Notes: generated by a model not told the origin, from the sequence alone. Positions 1 through 10,463 are shown, counted from the stretch's first letter. The stretch: DNA of 44,627 bases from Planoprotostelium fungivorum (GCA_003024175.1 MDYQ01000221.1:1-44627); one strand, 5' to 3'. Program-made: numbers and translations.

Positions 1-71
1 GTAGACCGTTAAATCAATTCCTTTTCTCGTCGATATTCCTTCTCTACAACGTAGCGTCATAACATAAAGGA

Positions 72-698
72 TTGATTGAAGTTAGACTGCAGAAAGATAA
101 ATGCAATATGAAGAGCGCCAAGCATGTAGGTTCAGCAATTCTATCATGGAGCAAAGTACTGATGCTTGACTTTGTATACAACTGCTTGTACCAACATTAT
201 GACAGATCAGAAGTGGATCTCTTGTATACAGACACAGATAGCATATACATGCAGGTTGGTGCTTCTAGCTATGAAGAATTCAAACAGAGATTCCCAGATC
301 ATCTACAAAAGTTGCATTTTGCAGCAGCAGGTGATATAATACCAGGTAAGATGAAGCTTGAATGTGAATTGAGAGAAGCTGTATTTGTGAAGCCCAAGAC
401 ATACAGTTATGTGAAAAAGGATGGTAAAGAGGATGTCAGAAATAAAGGGGTGGTGTTAAGCCAGAACAAAGAAATCTTGATATTTGACAGCTATAAGAGA
501 GCAGTATTCTCAGGTGATCTGATCATGGCAAAGAACACTCTGATTAGAAAAACAATACAGAATGATACCCTAACAATGAACACAATGACAGTCAACAAGG
601 CAGCCCTTGATGGATGGTATGACAAGAGAATAATGATTGACAACATACACACTGTGCCTTTTGGTTGTACAGCAAACAGTTTAGTGAAGAGGATGTGA
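72..698 (+). pseudogene. C-terminal part of a family B DNA polymerase, virus/Polinton-like (5'-truncated)
   Basis: This open stretch encodes the end of the palm and the thumb of a protein-primed-type (organellar/viral, DNA_pol_B_2-like) DNA polymerase. The motif C signature YTDTDSIYM lies near residues 51-59. It is preceded by the usual helix with G-x-AIL-x-x-SK and followed by a K-L-E-C-E-L / K-P-K-T-Y-S-Y block, as in polymerases of Polintons, virophages and linear plasmids. The family makes element DNA by protein-primed replication. Motifs A and B and the exonuclease domain are absent: sequence upstream of about position 70 does not continue the reading frame, so the copy is truncated or spliced out of a larger element. 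The frame ends shortly after the DNIHTVPFG segment, close to where such polymerases normally end. Family assignment is firm; the exact element type is inferred from the neighbouring helicase relic. Confidence 0.75.
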
Positions 699-961
699 TG
701 AGAAGAATAATAAAGAATCTTGCAGCAAGAGTGAATATTGGCATGAATCAGCTCAAGACATACCTCCAGTGTACGCAGGATCAACTGAAGACACACCTAA
801 CATCTCATTTTGATCTTGGCATGTCACTGATGAACTATGGTGTGCTGTGGAATCTAGGCCACACCTCCCTGCCATTATTTGAACATCAAGCCAATGCTGA
901 TCTCAGAAAACAGCAGCAAATGTGCAGATCTTGGTCTCCCAAAGGGGGTGTAAATAAATAG
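665..961 (+). CDS. Short ORF overlapping the polymerase end, same element, unknown product
   Basis: A 98-residue frame overlaps the last 34 bases of the polymerase frame in another phase. It reads as a mostly helical, soluble protein without a recognised motif. It could be the displaced polymerase C-terminus after a frameshift, since the polymerase frame stops near the expected end, or a small separate element gene. It ends just before an A/T-rich tract at 967-990 that could serve 3' end formation. No function is assigned. Confidence 0.3.
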   Translation: MYSKQFSEEDVMRRIIKNLAARVNIGMNQLKTYLQCTQDQLKTHLTSHFDLGMSLMNYGVLWNLGHTSLPLFEHQANADLRKQQQMCRSWSPKGGVNK

Positions 962-1010
962 ATCCTTTTTTTTTTACATACAAAAAATTACAAGATATCA
1001 GATCTGATCT

Positions 1011-1260
1011 TTATGCACAGAAGAGAAACTCTGTCTCGAGCTGAGGTCGGATATAAAATCGTTTACAAGCCACAAGGCCCACAAGCAGCACATTGTCACC
1101 ATGAATGGTGATAGTAAATGACTCATACACAGGGGCCAATGGAATGAATTTGAATGCTACTGAAGCACCAGCTAAAGGTAGAAAGAGAATCCCCCCAAGA
1201 TGACCTTTAGGACTTGGATTTGAGACGAAATCAATTTCACAACCGTCACTTGCAACTGGT
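1011..1260 (-). other. Open C-terminal fragment next to the helicase relic, unknown
   Basis: The minus strand is open without a start codon for about 80 residues and ends with TAA at 1011-1013. It contains two hydrophobic stretches (GGILFLPLAGASVAF and NVLLVGLVACK) and reads like real protein rather than random frame. It lies directly downstream of the helicase relic on the same strand, so it may be the next gene of the same element or a frameshifted extension of it. I cannot identify it. Confidence 0.3.
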
Positions 1261-1274
1261 GAATATTAGCTGTG

Positions 1275-2340
1275 TCAGTCAACATTCAATATACTGCTGA
1301 CAGCTTGAATGAATGGAGAACCCTTGCTGTAGTCTTGAAATTGCACTTTGCGTTGATCCACTGGAGCAGCCATTGGTCTCTTCTCAGGAGGTATAGAGAT
1401 TTGACTAAGATTGAATACATCTTTTCTTTGAATGTCTAGAGCTGAGTTATTGAGTGGGTCCTTTGAAATGTCCATAGCGTCGATGTTGTCAAAAAGATAT
1501 GGTTGACCGCTTGCTTCTACTAAGGCCTTCTTCAAGTTGGCAGAGTCTGGCGTAAGGCGCACGCTTGTGAGTCGATTTCCTGATGTTGTCTTCCTCTCCT
1601 CCTCAATGCATCCTCCAAGAGCACCCCACGTCTGTTTATAGAATTCGTTCTCAGCCACCATCTTTGATTCCTTGGTAGGACCGTACCAGTCTACGTAGCT
1701 CTTGTAGATGTCTGTCTTAGGCACGTAAATACCAAATTTGTTACGAGGATAGACCTCATGGTTGGGGTCGTTTTGAGCCCAGTAGCTGTCATTGCCAATA
1801 CGTTCAGCCTAAGGACCTGCGAGACAAGTTTACGCCCCTCCAATTCGATGCTTTACATCATGTCTCCTGCTTGTCTCGTAGCGTCTCGCTGGACAATTAC
1901 CCCCTATTTGTTGGACGAGACGCTGCGAGACATCAGCAAGACACATTATCAAGGGGCAAACAAAAGGGGCGTAATCTTGTCTCGCAGGTCCTTAAGTTCA
2001 GCCTTGATGCTGTCTAGCCAGAATTCCTGTACTGAAGGGAGCTGTTCTTGCAACCACTGCTTCTCAGTGGATGTCTTGTACACATTGCGTGGTTCAAAGC
2101 CGAAGGTGGCACACAGCGAGGTCGGTGAGGTTGATGCTGAGAATTTCTTTGAACCACGCGACAGCAGTGGGGTCACCCTGACGCCCGCAGAGGATATTGG
2201 AAGTACCAAGGATGACAGCACGTCGTTGTTTGGGTGTGATGAGTTTTTGCTGCGGGATATTGGTGGCAATGATCCAGCGAAGATAGTTATGAACGAAAAT
2301 TTTCGAGAAACAGCCCAGCTAGCCCTGACGCCCTGGCAGA
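1275..2340 (-). pseudogene. D5/SF3-like primase-helicase C-terminal relic, frameshifted and interrupted by a MITE
   Basis: Reading right to left, the first piece (about 2300-2120) carries a helicase-core-like segment with ATNIPQQ followed by a K-Q-R-R-A-V-I-L arginine region. After a one-frame slip near 2110 it continues into the conserved linker (FGFEPRNVYKT ... SVQEFWLDSI). After the inserted element (1810-1995) it resumes in frame into a winged-helix-like C-terminal domain (FGIYVPKTDIYKSYVDW). This order matches replicative helicases of DNA viruses, virophages and Polinton-like elements. The Walker A and B part upstream of about 2340 is missing. The gene is therefore dead by truncation, frameshift and insertion. 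The frames on the two sides of the insertion are in register once the insertion and one target copy are discounted. Confidence 0.7.
1810..1995. mobile_element. 186-bp non-autonomous inverted-repeat element (MITE) with 8-bp target duplication
   Basis: The left end TAAGGACCTGCGAGACAAG recurs as an inverted copy at the right end, giving terminal inverted repeats of about 29 bp with one mismatch and one extra base at the right tip. A second, imperfect inverted repeat lies inside (tcgtagcgtctcg / cgagacgctgcgaga), so the element could fold into one long hairpin. It is flanked by the perfect direct repeat GTTCAGCC at 1802-1809 and 1996-2003. An 8-bp duplication is typical of hAT-type transposition. 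There is no coding capacity, so movement must depend on a transposase supplied elsewhere. The superfamily call rests on duplication length only. Confidence 0.85.
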
Positions 2341-2399
2341 AAGGATCTGGAGACGAGAGACGAATGTTTTGAGTGAGGACTTTATCTAGGATACTCAAG

Positions 2400-2836
2400 A
2401 CTAGCCTCGATACTCAGGAAGAGTATTTATAATCAGCAAAACCAGGTAGGCGAATTACTTGATTAGGTTTAGGTTCTGCAGGACGAGACTGTTCGGGGAA
2501 ATGAGGAGGTATGTAGGGGCAATTGTCACGGTGCATGACTGTATTTGGTTGCTTTGAGGTATGTAATGCAACTGCATTTTCCCTTGCTTTCAAAGAACAA
2601 AAAGCGAATCATCTCATGATCTGAAGATCATGTGATGGTGGGAGGGCGATCACGCACGACCGCCATTCTTGTGAAACAGAGTTATAACTTTACTCTGTCT
2701 CTTAGAATCACTCGTGGCAGGTTGCCCTCATGACGATCTCATGGCAGAAGCAGAGAAGGAGGGAATTTATTGTTCTGTGTGAGGAAATGTTCATTTTCAA
2801 CCCAACACACAAACACACAAACACCTCAAGCTAGGC
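2400..2836. other. No gene seen; leader region of the small gene at 2837
   Basis: No convincing coding frame was found on either strand. The helicase relic does not continue into this region. The last 40 bases before the small gene are C/A-rich (CACAAACACACAAACACC), resembling a 5' leader. Confidence 0.4.
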
Positions 2837-2998
2837 ATGTCTGAAAAAGTAGGCGGTCACTCCCTTCCTAACGGAACTCCAACCACGGACAACAAATACG
2901 TGGCAGACAACAGCCGTTGGAAGGCCACAGGTCCAGGTTATTCTGTTTCCTACAACTATCTAGGGGAAAGGCCCAACGGGTCCACTGTGAGCAAATAG
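2837..2998 (+). CDS. Small 53-residue hypothetical protein
   Basis: An ATG at 2837 opens an uninterrupted 53-codon frame ending in TAG at 2996. The product is hydrophilic, rich in Asn, Gly, Ser and Tyr, with a central GPGYSVSYNYLGE segment and no membrane segment or signal peptide. The start follows a C/A-rich leader, and AATAAA lies about 20 bases after the stop (3019), together resembling a complete short transcript unit. No family is recognised. The reading is supported by context rather than homology, and a chance ORF remains possible. Confidence 0.4.
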   Translation: MSEKVGGHSLPNGTPTTDNKYVADNSRWKATGPGYSVSYNYLGERPNGSTVSK

Positions 2999-2999
2999 A

Positions 3000-3520
3000 G
3001 AAGTGCTGTGGAGCACAAATAAATTGATTCCGTTTTAACTCTGCCTATTTATATGTAGCAGCCTTTTGCCTCCTTGTGTCTTTCGTATGATTTGAGTGTA
3101 TAGATTTCCACCCAGACTACACAAAGCGAGTACAGAGCGCGCGAACGCTTACAAATGTTTTGCAGAGGATTACCAAACAAAACACAGGAGACGAGCATTC
3201 AGTGCGAGGAGAGATGTAGATAAATGCGCTATAATATCCCCTTTTACTATGATGTCACAGATGAAGATGTAGATATTGAAAATGAGTAAACTGGAAGTTC
3301 AGATAAAACATAGGAAAACAGGTCAATCTTCTTTTTTTATGTGTTTTGATTTTTCCAGTTCGTTCCGAAGGGGGGAAATTCTCAGAAATTTTGACAGAGA
3401 TTCCCCTACCCAGACGTCAGTTTTCTGCAATTTGGAATTTTTTCTTCATTCCCTGTCAAGAAATATGACGTTGGAACACTACACTTTATTAGCGGGAGCG
3501 GATTGGATACTACGACAGTA
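3000..3520. other. No gene seen
   Basis: Only short unconvincing frames occur here. The sequence after 3270 on the plus strand is phenylalanine-rich and lacks splice-bounded exons. Confidence 0.4.
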
Positions 3521-3521
3521 G

Positions 3522-3914
3522 TCACGTGCTTTGAATTGGGGGGCAAATCCTCGGCATCGCAATCCCACCACCGGAGGAACAGAGAGTGTTGATTTCCTCC
3601 TTCTCTTGATGACACATATGAATGAGGTGAGATCGCTGGGATTGAATCTGCAGAGCGGTCCATCCAAACGTTCTCATTTGCAAGAGAAGATCGATCGGTG
3701 CCCTGTGATGTCCCGGTGCGTTGTCGAAGATGACGGAAATAGTCGTGGGTACCTCGCCTCGTCTCTTCTGACCAGTACTTCTCTGCACTGCAGAGGTTGT
3801 GTCCGGTATCTCCTCAGAGGCTCTCTCAGCGTGTTTCTCTTCTCTCTTCTTCATCGCCTCGGTCATTGCTGAGCATGACTCTCCCTCAGGAGCCCCTCTT
3901 CTCTGCACGATCAA
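3522..3914 (-). pseudogene. Weak DDE-transposase-like ORF fragment
   Basis: A 130-residue open frame on the minus strand contains VIFDNAPGHHRAPIDLLL, which looks like the second catalytic aspartate block (D-N-A-x-x-H) of DDE transposases. The first aspartate and the downstream proline-rich/glutamate block are not evident. It lies upstream of better-preserved transposase remains on the same strand, so a decayed transposon is a reasonable but weakly supported reading. The short motif could be coincidental. Confidence 0.25.
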
Positions 3915-4179
3915 CTGCCGTCACTTTCTCCGTTCCTATCTTCCACGCGATCTCTTCCTCGCCAGAAGCAGAAAGCGATCCTATTAACTTGTCATCACGA
4001 ATGATGAAGTGATAAAAGAACGAGAAGTTCTTGAACTCAATCTCCCTCTTCTACGTCTGTTGACTGGGCATGAAGTCGATGAATCTGTATGTGGGGATGT
4101 ATCGAGCATTTCTCCCTCTTCATCCTGGATACATCATTGAATCCCTCCGTCATCACATCAATGAATTGCTCTGTGACAT

Positions 4180-4800
4180 CGTCAACATCTCATCTTATCA
4201 TCGTGCATCATCTCACCAGTTGTTGTTACCAGTGCATCTTTTCTCAACGTACGGTTGTTGTAGATCACCAAGATCCTCGAAAAGTGGGAATCACACTGGT
4301 TCTTTCCATGATATTCCGTCAAGTAGTCGATCTCCACCGTGTACTTCTCACGCAGCCCAATCATGTACGACAGGAGTTGAAAATTGCGAAATTGTCCACG
4401 GCAGTTGTTGTCGTTCCAAAAGTTTATCCGATGCGATGAAATGGCTTTTTGTGATGAGTTTCGATCGACGGTTGAAGGTGTTCTGCAGCCTGTATGGTGG
4501 ATGATGTATCGTATAGAGTTCATTAAACAAAATCTCTAAACATCTCTGGTCGATATGGCTCCTGATCTGTTGAATCTCTGTATCGAATATCAAGGTCATG
4601 ATTTTTATCTAATATGATGACGGGAGAGATCCAAGTTCGAGTAATGTCTCAATATCCTGACATTCAATTTTGCATGCCATTTCTTCCGCAGAGCTTTTCT
4701 CACCCAGATGCGACATGCCCCACACTTCGATAGATAATTCTGATACATCGTTAGTCCATCTATCCACTCTATTTGTTTCAGCATCGTCTCATTTGTTTAA
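4180..4800 (-). pseudogene. Decayed transposase-like coding region
   Basis: On the minus strand about 200 codons can be followed across at least one frameshift. The clearest block is CRGQFRNFQLLSYM followed about 20 residues later by EYHGKNQCDSHFSRI. This resembles the S-D-x-x-x-Q-F-K-N / HGK-x-x-C-D signature in transposase-derived proteins of eukaryotes. The preceding frame ends with KSHFIASD, consistent with the first part of that signature displaced by a small indel near 4420. The upstream portion (4567-4790) is repeated elsewhere in the window at 21905-22138. No intact open frame remains, so it is a dead element. Confidence 0.5.
4567..4790 (-). repeat. Dispersed repeat copy 1 (second copy at 21905-22138 on the plus strand)
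   Basis: The reverse complement of this stretch aligns along about 225 bp with 21905-22138. Long identical runs are shared, for example GCATGCAAAATTGAATGTC and GATATTGAGACATTACTCG, with scattered substitutions and small indels. In this copy one frame stays open (SIEVWG ... ACKIECQDIETLLELG), suggesting it was coding, probably part of the transposase relic that continues downstream. Confidence 0.75.
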
Positions 4801-4829
4801 ACCACCGTTTATCTTTATTATATTTATTC

Positions 4830-5345
4830 GTTACATGCCATGTTCGCTCAACACGATGAAAAACACGACATGCATAGGAACCTTGTGAAAAACGCGAATC
4901 TGGACACGAGGAAAACGTCGTGGACATCAACCCAACATGGTCCGTATGTGTCAGTTGTCAGTAGCAGAGGTAGATTACTTCTTTTTGTTCTATTCCTCTT
5001 AGCCCATCACTTACTGATGAATCAGCATTGATACACTTTTCGCTAACAACAAGACTCGTTTCAAGGACAGAAGTTGCAGGCAGCATTGAAGATCATTCCT
5101 TGGATGAACTTGTTTTTCACAAGTGAGCAACATGTGATAAAGCGATATTGAGATCTATTGTGTACATCTCAATACGCATGAGCGTTGAATGGATGTCAGA
5201 GATTCTATGGCCATAGAAGAAGCCCGCGTGGTGCCACATCATCTACAATACCTTCACTACATCTCATTCATCTGTCCTCGTCAGCTCTCCTCTCCCCTTC
5301 TCACTCACCATCCCGTGTTGCTCTCGTTCACCCTTCCTGCTCTCT
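4830..5345. other. No gene seen; 3' flank of UPF3
   Basis: No supported exon was found. The stretch 5190-5345 is the immediate 3' flank of the minus-strand UPF3 gene, and a few more codons could belong to it if the last donor is used differently. Confidence 0.35.
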
Positions 5346-7024
5346 TCAGAATCTCTCTGACTCACACAATTCACCATCACCATTTGGAGTTTGCACTTTG
5401 GGAGTGTACACTTTGTACTTTCCTTCCTTGTTGCTCCTTCGGTTGTTGGCTGGATTAGTCCTCCTGTTCGTATCACCCGACGGTGTGAAGATGGTTCCCG
5501 TCGGTGTCATCGGGGTTGTCATTCCTGATGGAGAGAAGCTGGCTGCATTGCCGTTCAGAGTGCTCTTGCTCCTTCTTATCTGTGCCGTTCAATCGTCTCA
5601 TGTCACGATCGACCTACCTGCTGCTGGGCGTTCAGCTGCTGCTGTTGATGGTGCTGTTGCTGTTGCATCTGCTGCAGGATCGATGCCGGAATGACGGGGG
5701 GTGCCTCGGGGTTGAGAGGAGAAGACATCTCCTTCTGTCTGGGTTGGATGAATATCATCCCTGGCTCTGTCATCTTTCGTCCCTGCCAGTTGGCGTTCCT
5801 CTTCTTCTCTTCCTCACTCTGTCTCCTTCACCCTCTCTCCTCGTTCTCCTCTCACCTGAACACTCGTCTCCATAGCAACGTAAGAGGGAGCGTTGGGATC
5901 TAATGCTCCGCTGTTGTTGGTGGGTGCGAGAGCGATACCCTGAACGTCCCTCTCTGCCTCTTTCTTCTTCTTCTTCTTCTCGTCCCTCTCCTTCCTTCTG
6001 TTCTTGCTCTTCTGCTCCCTTTCAGATCTCCTTCTCTCTCGTGACTCACCGCGTTGGGATCCGTGGATGGCTTCTTGTTCTCCGCAATAACTGCTCCGTT
6101 GCTCCCGACAGGAACAGGTTGAACGACACCGTTGGCCTTTCCTTCTTTCGACAGTCTGTCTTTTCCTCCTCTCTTCCTCCTGTCGCGATCGTTTCTCTTC
6201 TGATTCCGTCAGCTCGAACGGATGACAAGAGATGCCTCACCAGTATGGATTTCGATCCACCGTTCTTTCCCTTGTTGGCCTTGCGGTTGCGAAGGTACTC
6301 CATCAGAGGTGTGATCACCACCACGTCCGTTGTCTGTCCGTTCGCTGGTGATCACGTCAGAGTCAAGTGGCCGCTACGAACTCACCCAGCTGTTCGGCTA
6401 GACGCTTGTCGAGTTGTTCTTCAGCGGAGGGTAGGAATACTTGGGGCTTGTTCAACGATTCTACGAAGGCGAGATATTCGGGATCTGTTGTGGATCAGCG
6501 GTGAGAGAACACATTTCAGTCACCCTCGTCTAGAGTTCCTTCCTTTGTATCGACCTTCTTCTTCTTCGGTACCTTCTGATAGGGAGCGACATCGACACAG
6601 GCCCTCTGTTCTTTTCCTTACTCGTTTCAGAGAATAGGATTGGTGGTCACTCTTACCTTTTGATGTGATGAACGCGTGGCCATTGTAAAGATTACCAAAC
6701 TCCTTTGCCTTCTCCTCACTGATGAAGTGGAGGTAAACGAGAGAGTCTGATGGGTACTTCTCACTGACAGACGTGAGATTGTGATGAACGCCCGAATGAG
6801 ATCATGCACCTCGTTTTACCAGGGTGAAAATACCAAAAGTCGACATGATTCATAGTGTCTTCTGGTATTGTAGCCATAAACAACTCTGAAGTTAGATTGG
6901 AGGGCAGATTGCGAATGACTATCTTTGTCCTCTTCTTGGCGAGTGAAATGGCTGCAGATACAGGGTGGCTCTCCGCATTCTTCGTATCCGTTTGAGAGCC
7001 ATTCATCTGATCTTCGGCCTGCAT
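5346..7024 (-). CDS. UPF3: UPF3-like nonsense-mediated decay factor
   Basis: UPF3 bridges exon-junction complexes to UPF2 and UPF1 in nonsense-mediated mRNA decay and shuttles between nucleus and cytoplasm. Nine exons read as 7024-6810, 6763-6657, 6610-6524, 6484-6386, 6344-6241, 6199-6050, about 6011-5856, 5818-5618 and about 5579-5346. All phases agree and give about 450 residues. The RRM-like Smg-4/UPF3 domain starts at KIVIRNLPSNL (about residue 34). It runs through YNGHAF and the hallmark APYQKVPKKKK, then DEDPEYLAFVESLNKP, and TPLMEYLRNRKANK closes the domain. After it come a basic, charged segment, a Q/H-rich stretch and a Ser/Thr/Pro-rich tail typical of the family. The first ATG after in-frame low-similarity sequence was chosen as the start. 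The stop could shift if the GTGAGT near 5370 acts as a donor. Confidence 0.88.
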
Positions 7025-7258
7025 TTTTGATGATGTTCCATCCAAATATATGAAAAATCCAATCATCTACAACGAACTTATCCCTTTTTTCGATACCAAT
7101 ACCCCAAAAGAACAAACCACCCACCGTTACATCCAACTTGACAATATTTCCCATCTAAGCTTCATCTACGACTATTGTCTATATCATGTCTTATGTGGGC
7201 TGTCTTTTGACGATGCAAGAAAGGGAAGACGAAGTCTGTTTATGTGAAGGTGAAGCAG

Positions 7259-8699
7259 TTATTTGGTGACCTTGAACTTCTTGACTTGATCGAGGAGCTT
7301 CTTGGCAACAGGGTCGTTCTGGAAGTGCTCACGTACCGGTCTGATGATCTCGTTGATCGCTGCGGCAACTGCGGGCTTCAAGTCTCCGGGGTGAAGTGCT
7401 CCTGATTCAAAGTCGGAGGCAACCTCTTCGTAACTTGTGTAGCTCCTGTTTCCTTTCAGTTACATCCTTTTCCCACACAACTCCAAGAGTAGAGTTGATG
7501 AATACAATAGAGTTGAGGTACAGAGTTGTGTGTGTATAGAAAGAGACGAGATGGACTCACTTGTCACCACCGTACTCTGGCTTCTTCTTGACGACAAAAG
7601 ATTCCAGCTTGGGGAAGATGATGTGCTTCAGGTAATCGAAGAGAGGGTTGTCCTTCGTCTCCTTCTCGGGGCACCACGACTGCTTGATCTTCACGTTGAC
7701 GTCTGCCTCTGTGTCCTCCATGAAGATGGCACTGTTGGGATCTGACTTGGACATCTTGGCTTGTCCCTTACCCAGACCCATGATCATGTCTATCAAGTTA
7801 AAGAAGTGAAGAGGGAGGACAAGTGTGGAGGATACGGTGAGACAAGATGATGGGCTTGTTCTTGATCTTCACTTCATCGCAGTATTCTCTGGCCAGCATG
7901 TTGACCTTCCTCTGATCGACACCGAGCTGACAGATATCTGCCTTCAAGTGGAAGATGTCTGCACACTGCATGCAGGGGTAGAAGATCTGAGATGCAAAGA
8001 GCTCCTCATCGTCCCCTCTTCCCATGATCTGAGAACATCTCTTCACGCGAGGTAACTTGAATCTGCGAGAGATATCCATGACCTTCAGCCAGTACTCGTT
8101 CGAGTGAGAGTTGATCTCATCGGAGGACCAGATGAACTTGACGTTCTGCATGTCCATACCGCAGGCCTTCCACACCTGCCCCTATCACCCTCACCGTCTC
8201 TCCTCCACTCACCTCGATCATGTACTCTCCGACCGTTCGAATCTTCTTCAGATCTCCTCCCATCTTGTTGTTGAGGAGAGCGAACCAATCGGCGACCCAG
8301 AAGATGAAGGTGCAACCTCCCTTGGTGCACTTGTTCACATTGATCGATTTGAGAATTCCCTACGCTCTCTCACTCTTATAGTCTCCCCTCTGCCTCACCT
8401 GGGCGATGTGCATTCTTCCAGAGGGCTCGAAACCATCGTAGCAGATTGGGTTGGGCTTCTTCGCCAAGAGGTTCTTCAGCTCTGAGTCCTGAACACACTC
8501 CTCTCCAACACTTCTGACGAGATCGTATTTCTCCTCAGCAGTCAGTGGCTCGCTGTCTTCCTTAATCATCCCCCAATTCGACCTTACTCCACCTCTTGGC
8601 CAAGAGCTCCTTCTGTCTCTGCAGAGAGATGATGGTCCCGATGGCCAGAGTCTCGAGGTTATCGACGGGATTGCTTTCGTTTGCGGTGGTCTCAGACAT
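7259..8699 (-). CDS. YARS: Tyrosyl-tRNA synthetase, cytosolic
   Basis: The enzyme charges tRNA-Tyr with tyrosine in the cytosol. Six exons run from ATG at 8699 to TAA at 7259-7261. Class I signatures are present: a HIGH-equivalent in CYDGFEPSGRMHIAQ, the ADWFALLNNKMGGD and SSDEIN blocks, YPCMQCADIFHLKADICQLG, and the KMSKSDPNSAIFMED signature loop. The C-terminal anticodon-binding part ends with LLDQVKKFKVTK. The overall layout follows the archaeal/eukaryotic type, as in plants, without an appended EMAP-II domain. The first intron is short, and its donor can be placed at two sites a few bases apart. The gene is divergent from the eIF4A gene, with about 456 bp between the start codons. Confidence 0.93.
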
Positions 8700-9155
8700 C
8701 GCTTTTGTGATCACAAAGTGCCTTCTTTCTTTTCGAGGGTAGGAACTACAACGCTACTTTTGTCTTTTTGGATGATACGACACGATCTGATGTAATCTGA
8801 TGATGTAAGACATATTGTCGCTCCTGTGGTGCGGATGAAAGAACCTGACGTCCTTCTGATTTATACATATGATTTATGTAACACAAGATGGTGTTCAACG
8901 ATGTCCGCGGACAGACAAAGGAATATGGATGTGAAAAGTGTTGGAGAGGGAACGAATAGAGAGGAGACGAGGCGGGTTGGTGAGCAAGTTCCGGAGGGGG
9001 AGGGAGGGAAAGGAGAAGGGGGGAGGGAAGAAAACCAGTTTTCAAGTTACTTTCAAGTTGATTTCTGATTTCTCACTTTCTTCACCGAAGGCCTCAGAGA
9101 CTAGATCGTGTCTGTTGGTCTCATCAAGAAACAAGAACAACAAAACTTTAGAACA
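8700..9155. promoter_or_regulatory. Divergent intergenic promoter region between TyrRS and eIF4A
   Basis: Two highly expressed-type genes start on opposite strands here, so both core promoters must lie in these 456 bases. A purine-only, G-run-rich stretch occupies about 8990-9035 on the plus strand just upstream of the eIF4A leader. The leader itself is A/C-rich (AAACAAGAACAACAAAAC) immediately before the ATG. No TATA box could be assigned with confidence. Confidence 0.45.
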
Positions 9156-10463
9156 ATGGCGACTGGATTCGATGCAAAGGCAGATTCTGCCCAGGAATTC
9201 GAGTTCTCAGGAGAGACCGCTGATAACTTCGACAACATGAACCTGAGAGAGGAGCTGCTTCGTGGTGTCTATGCGTACGGTTTCGAGCGCCCTTCAGCAA
9301 TTCAGCAGAGAGCCATCCTGCCTCTTTCAAAGGGAAAGGATCTCATCGCTCAGGCCCAATCAGGAACAGGAAAGACAGCCACCTTCACGATTGGAATTCT
9401 CCAGCAATTAGACTTCTCCCTCAAGGAGTGCCAGGCCCTCATCCTCGCACCCACTCGTGAGCTGGCCCAACAGATCATGCGTGTGGTCCTCGCTATTGGA
9501 GACTACCTCAATGTCAAGTGTCACGCCTGCATTGGAGGAACACTCGTCCGTGACGACATCTCCAAGCTCGAGAGCGGAGTCCACGTCGTCGTGGGAACCC
9601 CCGGTCGTGTGTACGACATGCTTTGCAGAAGGAGTCTTCGCCCCGATCACATCCGTGTCTTTGTCCTCGACGAAGCCGATGAGATGCTTTCCAGGTGAAT
9701 TATCGAATTCTCACTTCTCGCTCTTCATTCTCGCTCGAAACATGTCGACCTTCTTTGTGTCTTTTTCTTTCTCATTTTCTTCTCTTGGAGTGTTGGATTG
9801 ACTTTCGACAGAGGATTCAAAGATCAGATCTACGACATCTTCCAAGTCCTTCCCTCTCGTGTGCAAGTCGGTTTATTCTCTGCCACCATGCCCGCCGACG
9901 CCCTGGAGATCACCCAGAGATTCATGAACGAGCCCTCCAAGATCTTGGTCAAGCGCGATGAGCTCACCCTGGAAGGTATCCGACAGTTCTACGTCAACGT
10001 AGAGAAGGAAGACTGGAAGTTGGACACTCTGGTCGATCTCTACGAGACCCTCAACATCACCCAAGCTGTCATCTTCTGCAACACCCGCAGGAAGGTCGAC
10101 TGGCTGACAGACAAGCTGAGAAGCAGAGAGTTCACAGTCTCTTCCACGCACGGAGAGCTCACACAGAAGGAGAGAGACGTCATCCTCAACGAGTTCCGTA
10201 CCGGTAGCTCTCGTGTACTCATCACAACCGATCTGCTGGCCAGAGGTATCGACGTCCAGCAAGTGTCTCTGGTCATCAACTACGACCTGCCCAGAAACTT
10301 GGAGAACTACATCCATCGTATCGGAAGAAGTGGAAGATTCGGAAGGAAGGGTGTGGCCATCAACTTTGTCACCCAGGAGGACGTCAGGAACTTGAGAGAC
10401 CTCGAACAATTTTACAACACCTCCGTCGAAGAGATGCCCGCCAACATTGCCGATCTCGTATAA
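9156..10463 (+). CDS. EIF4A: eIF4A-type DEAD-box RNA helicase
   Basis: ATP-dependent RNA helicase of the eIF4A family, unwinding 5' leaders in the eIF4F complex, or acting in exon-junction complexes if it is the eIF4A3 type. There are two exons, 9156-9694 and 9812-10463, with a 117-nt intron, giving 396 residues, the usual length. All core motifs are present: AQSGTGKT (I), PTRELA (Ia), TPGR (Ib), DEAD (II), SAT (III), FCNTRRK (IV), ARGIDV (V) and [10 protein letters not shown] (VI). The N-terminal half ends at DEADEMLSR, where the intron lies. The ATG at 9156 was preferred over one 48 bases upstream because it follows an A-rich leader and matches the family N-terminus. AATAAA follows at 10519. 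Telling eIF4A1/2 from eIF4A3 needs a tree; the high K/E phrasing of helicase domain 2 fits either. Confidence 0.95.

Noticed and set aside
5185-6637. Long Ser/Leu-rich plus-strand ORFs
   Set aside because: They are antisense to the nine-exon UPF3 gene, cross its introns and have simple composition.
7050-7247. 65-residue plus-strand ORF
   Set aside because: It lies in the 235-bp gap between the UPF3 start and the TyrRS stop, has no motif and no splice support, and is more likely the UPF3 promoter.
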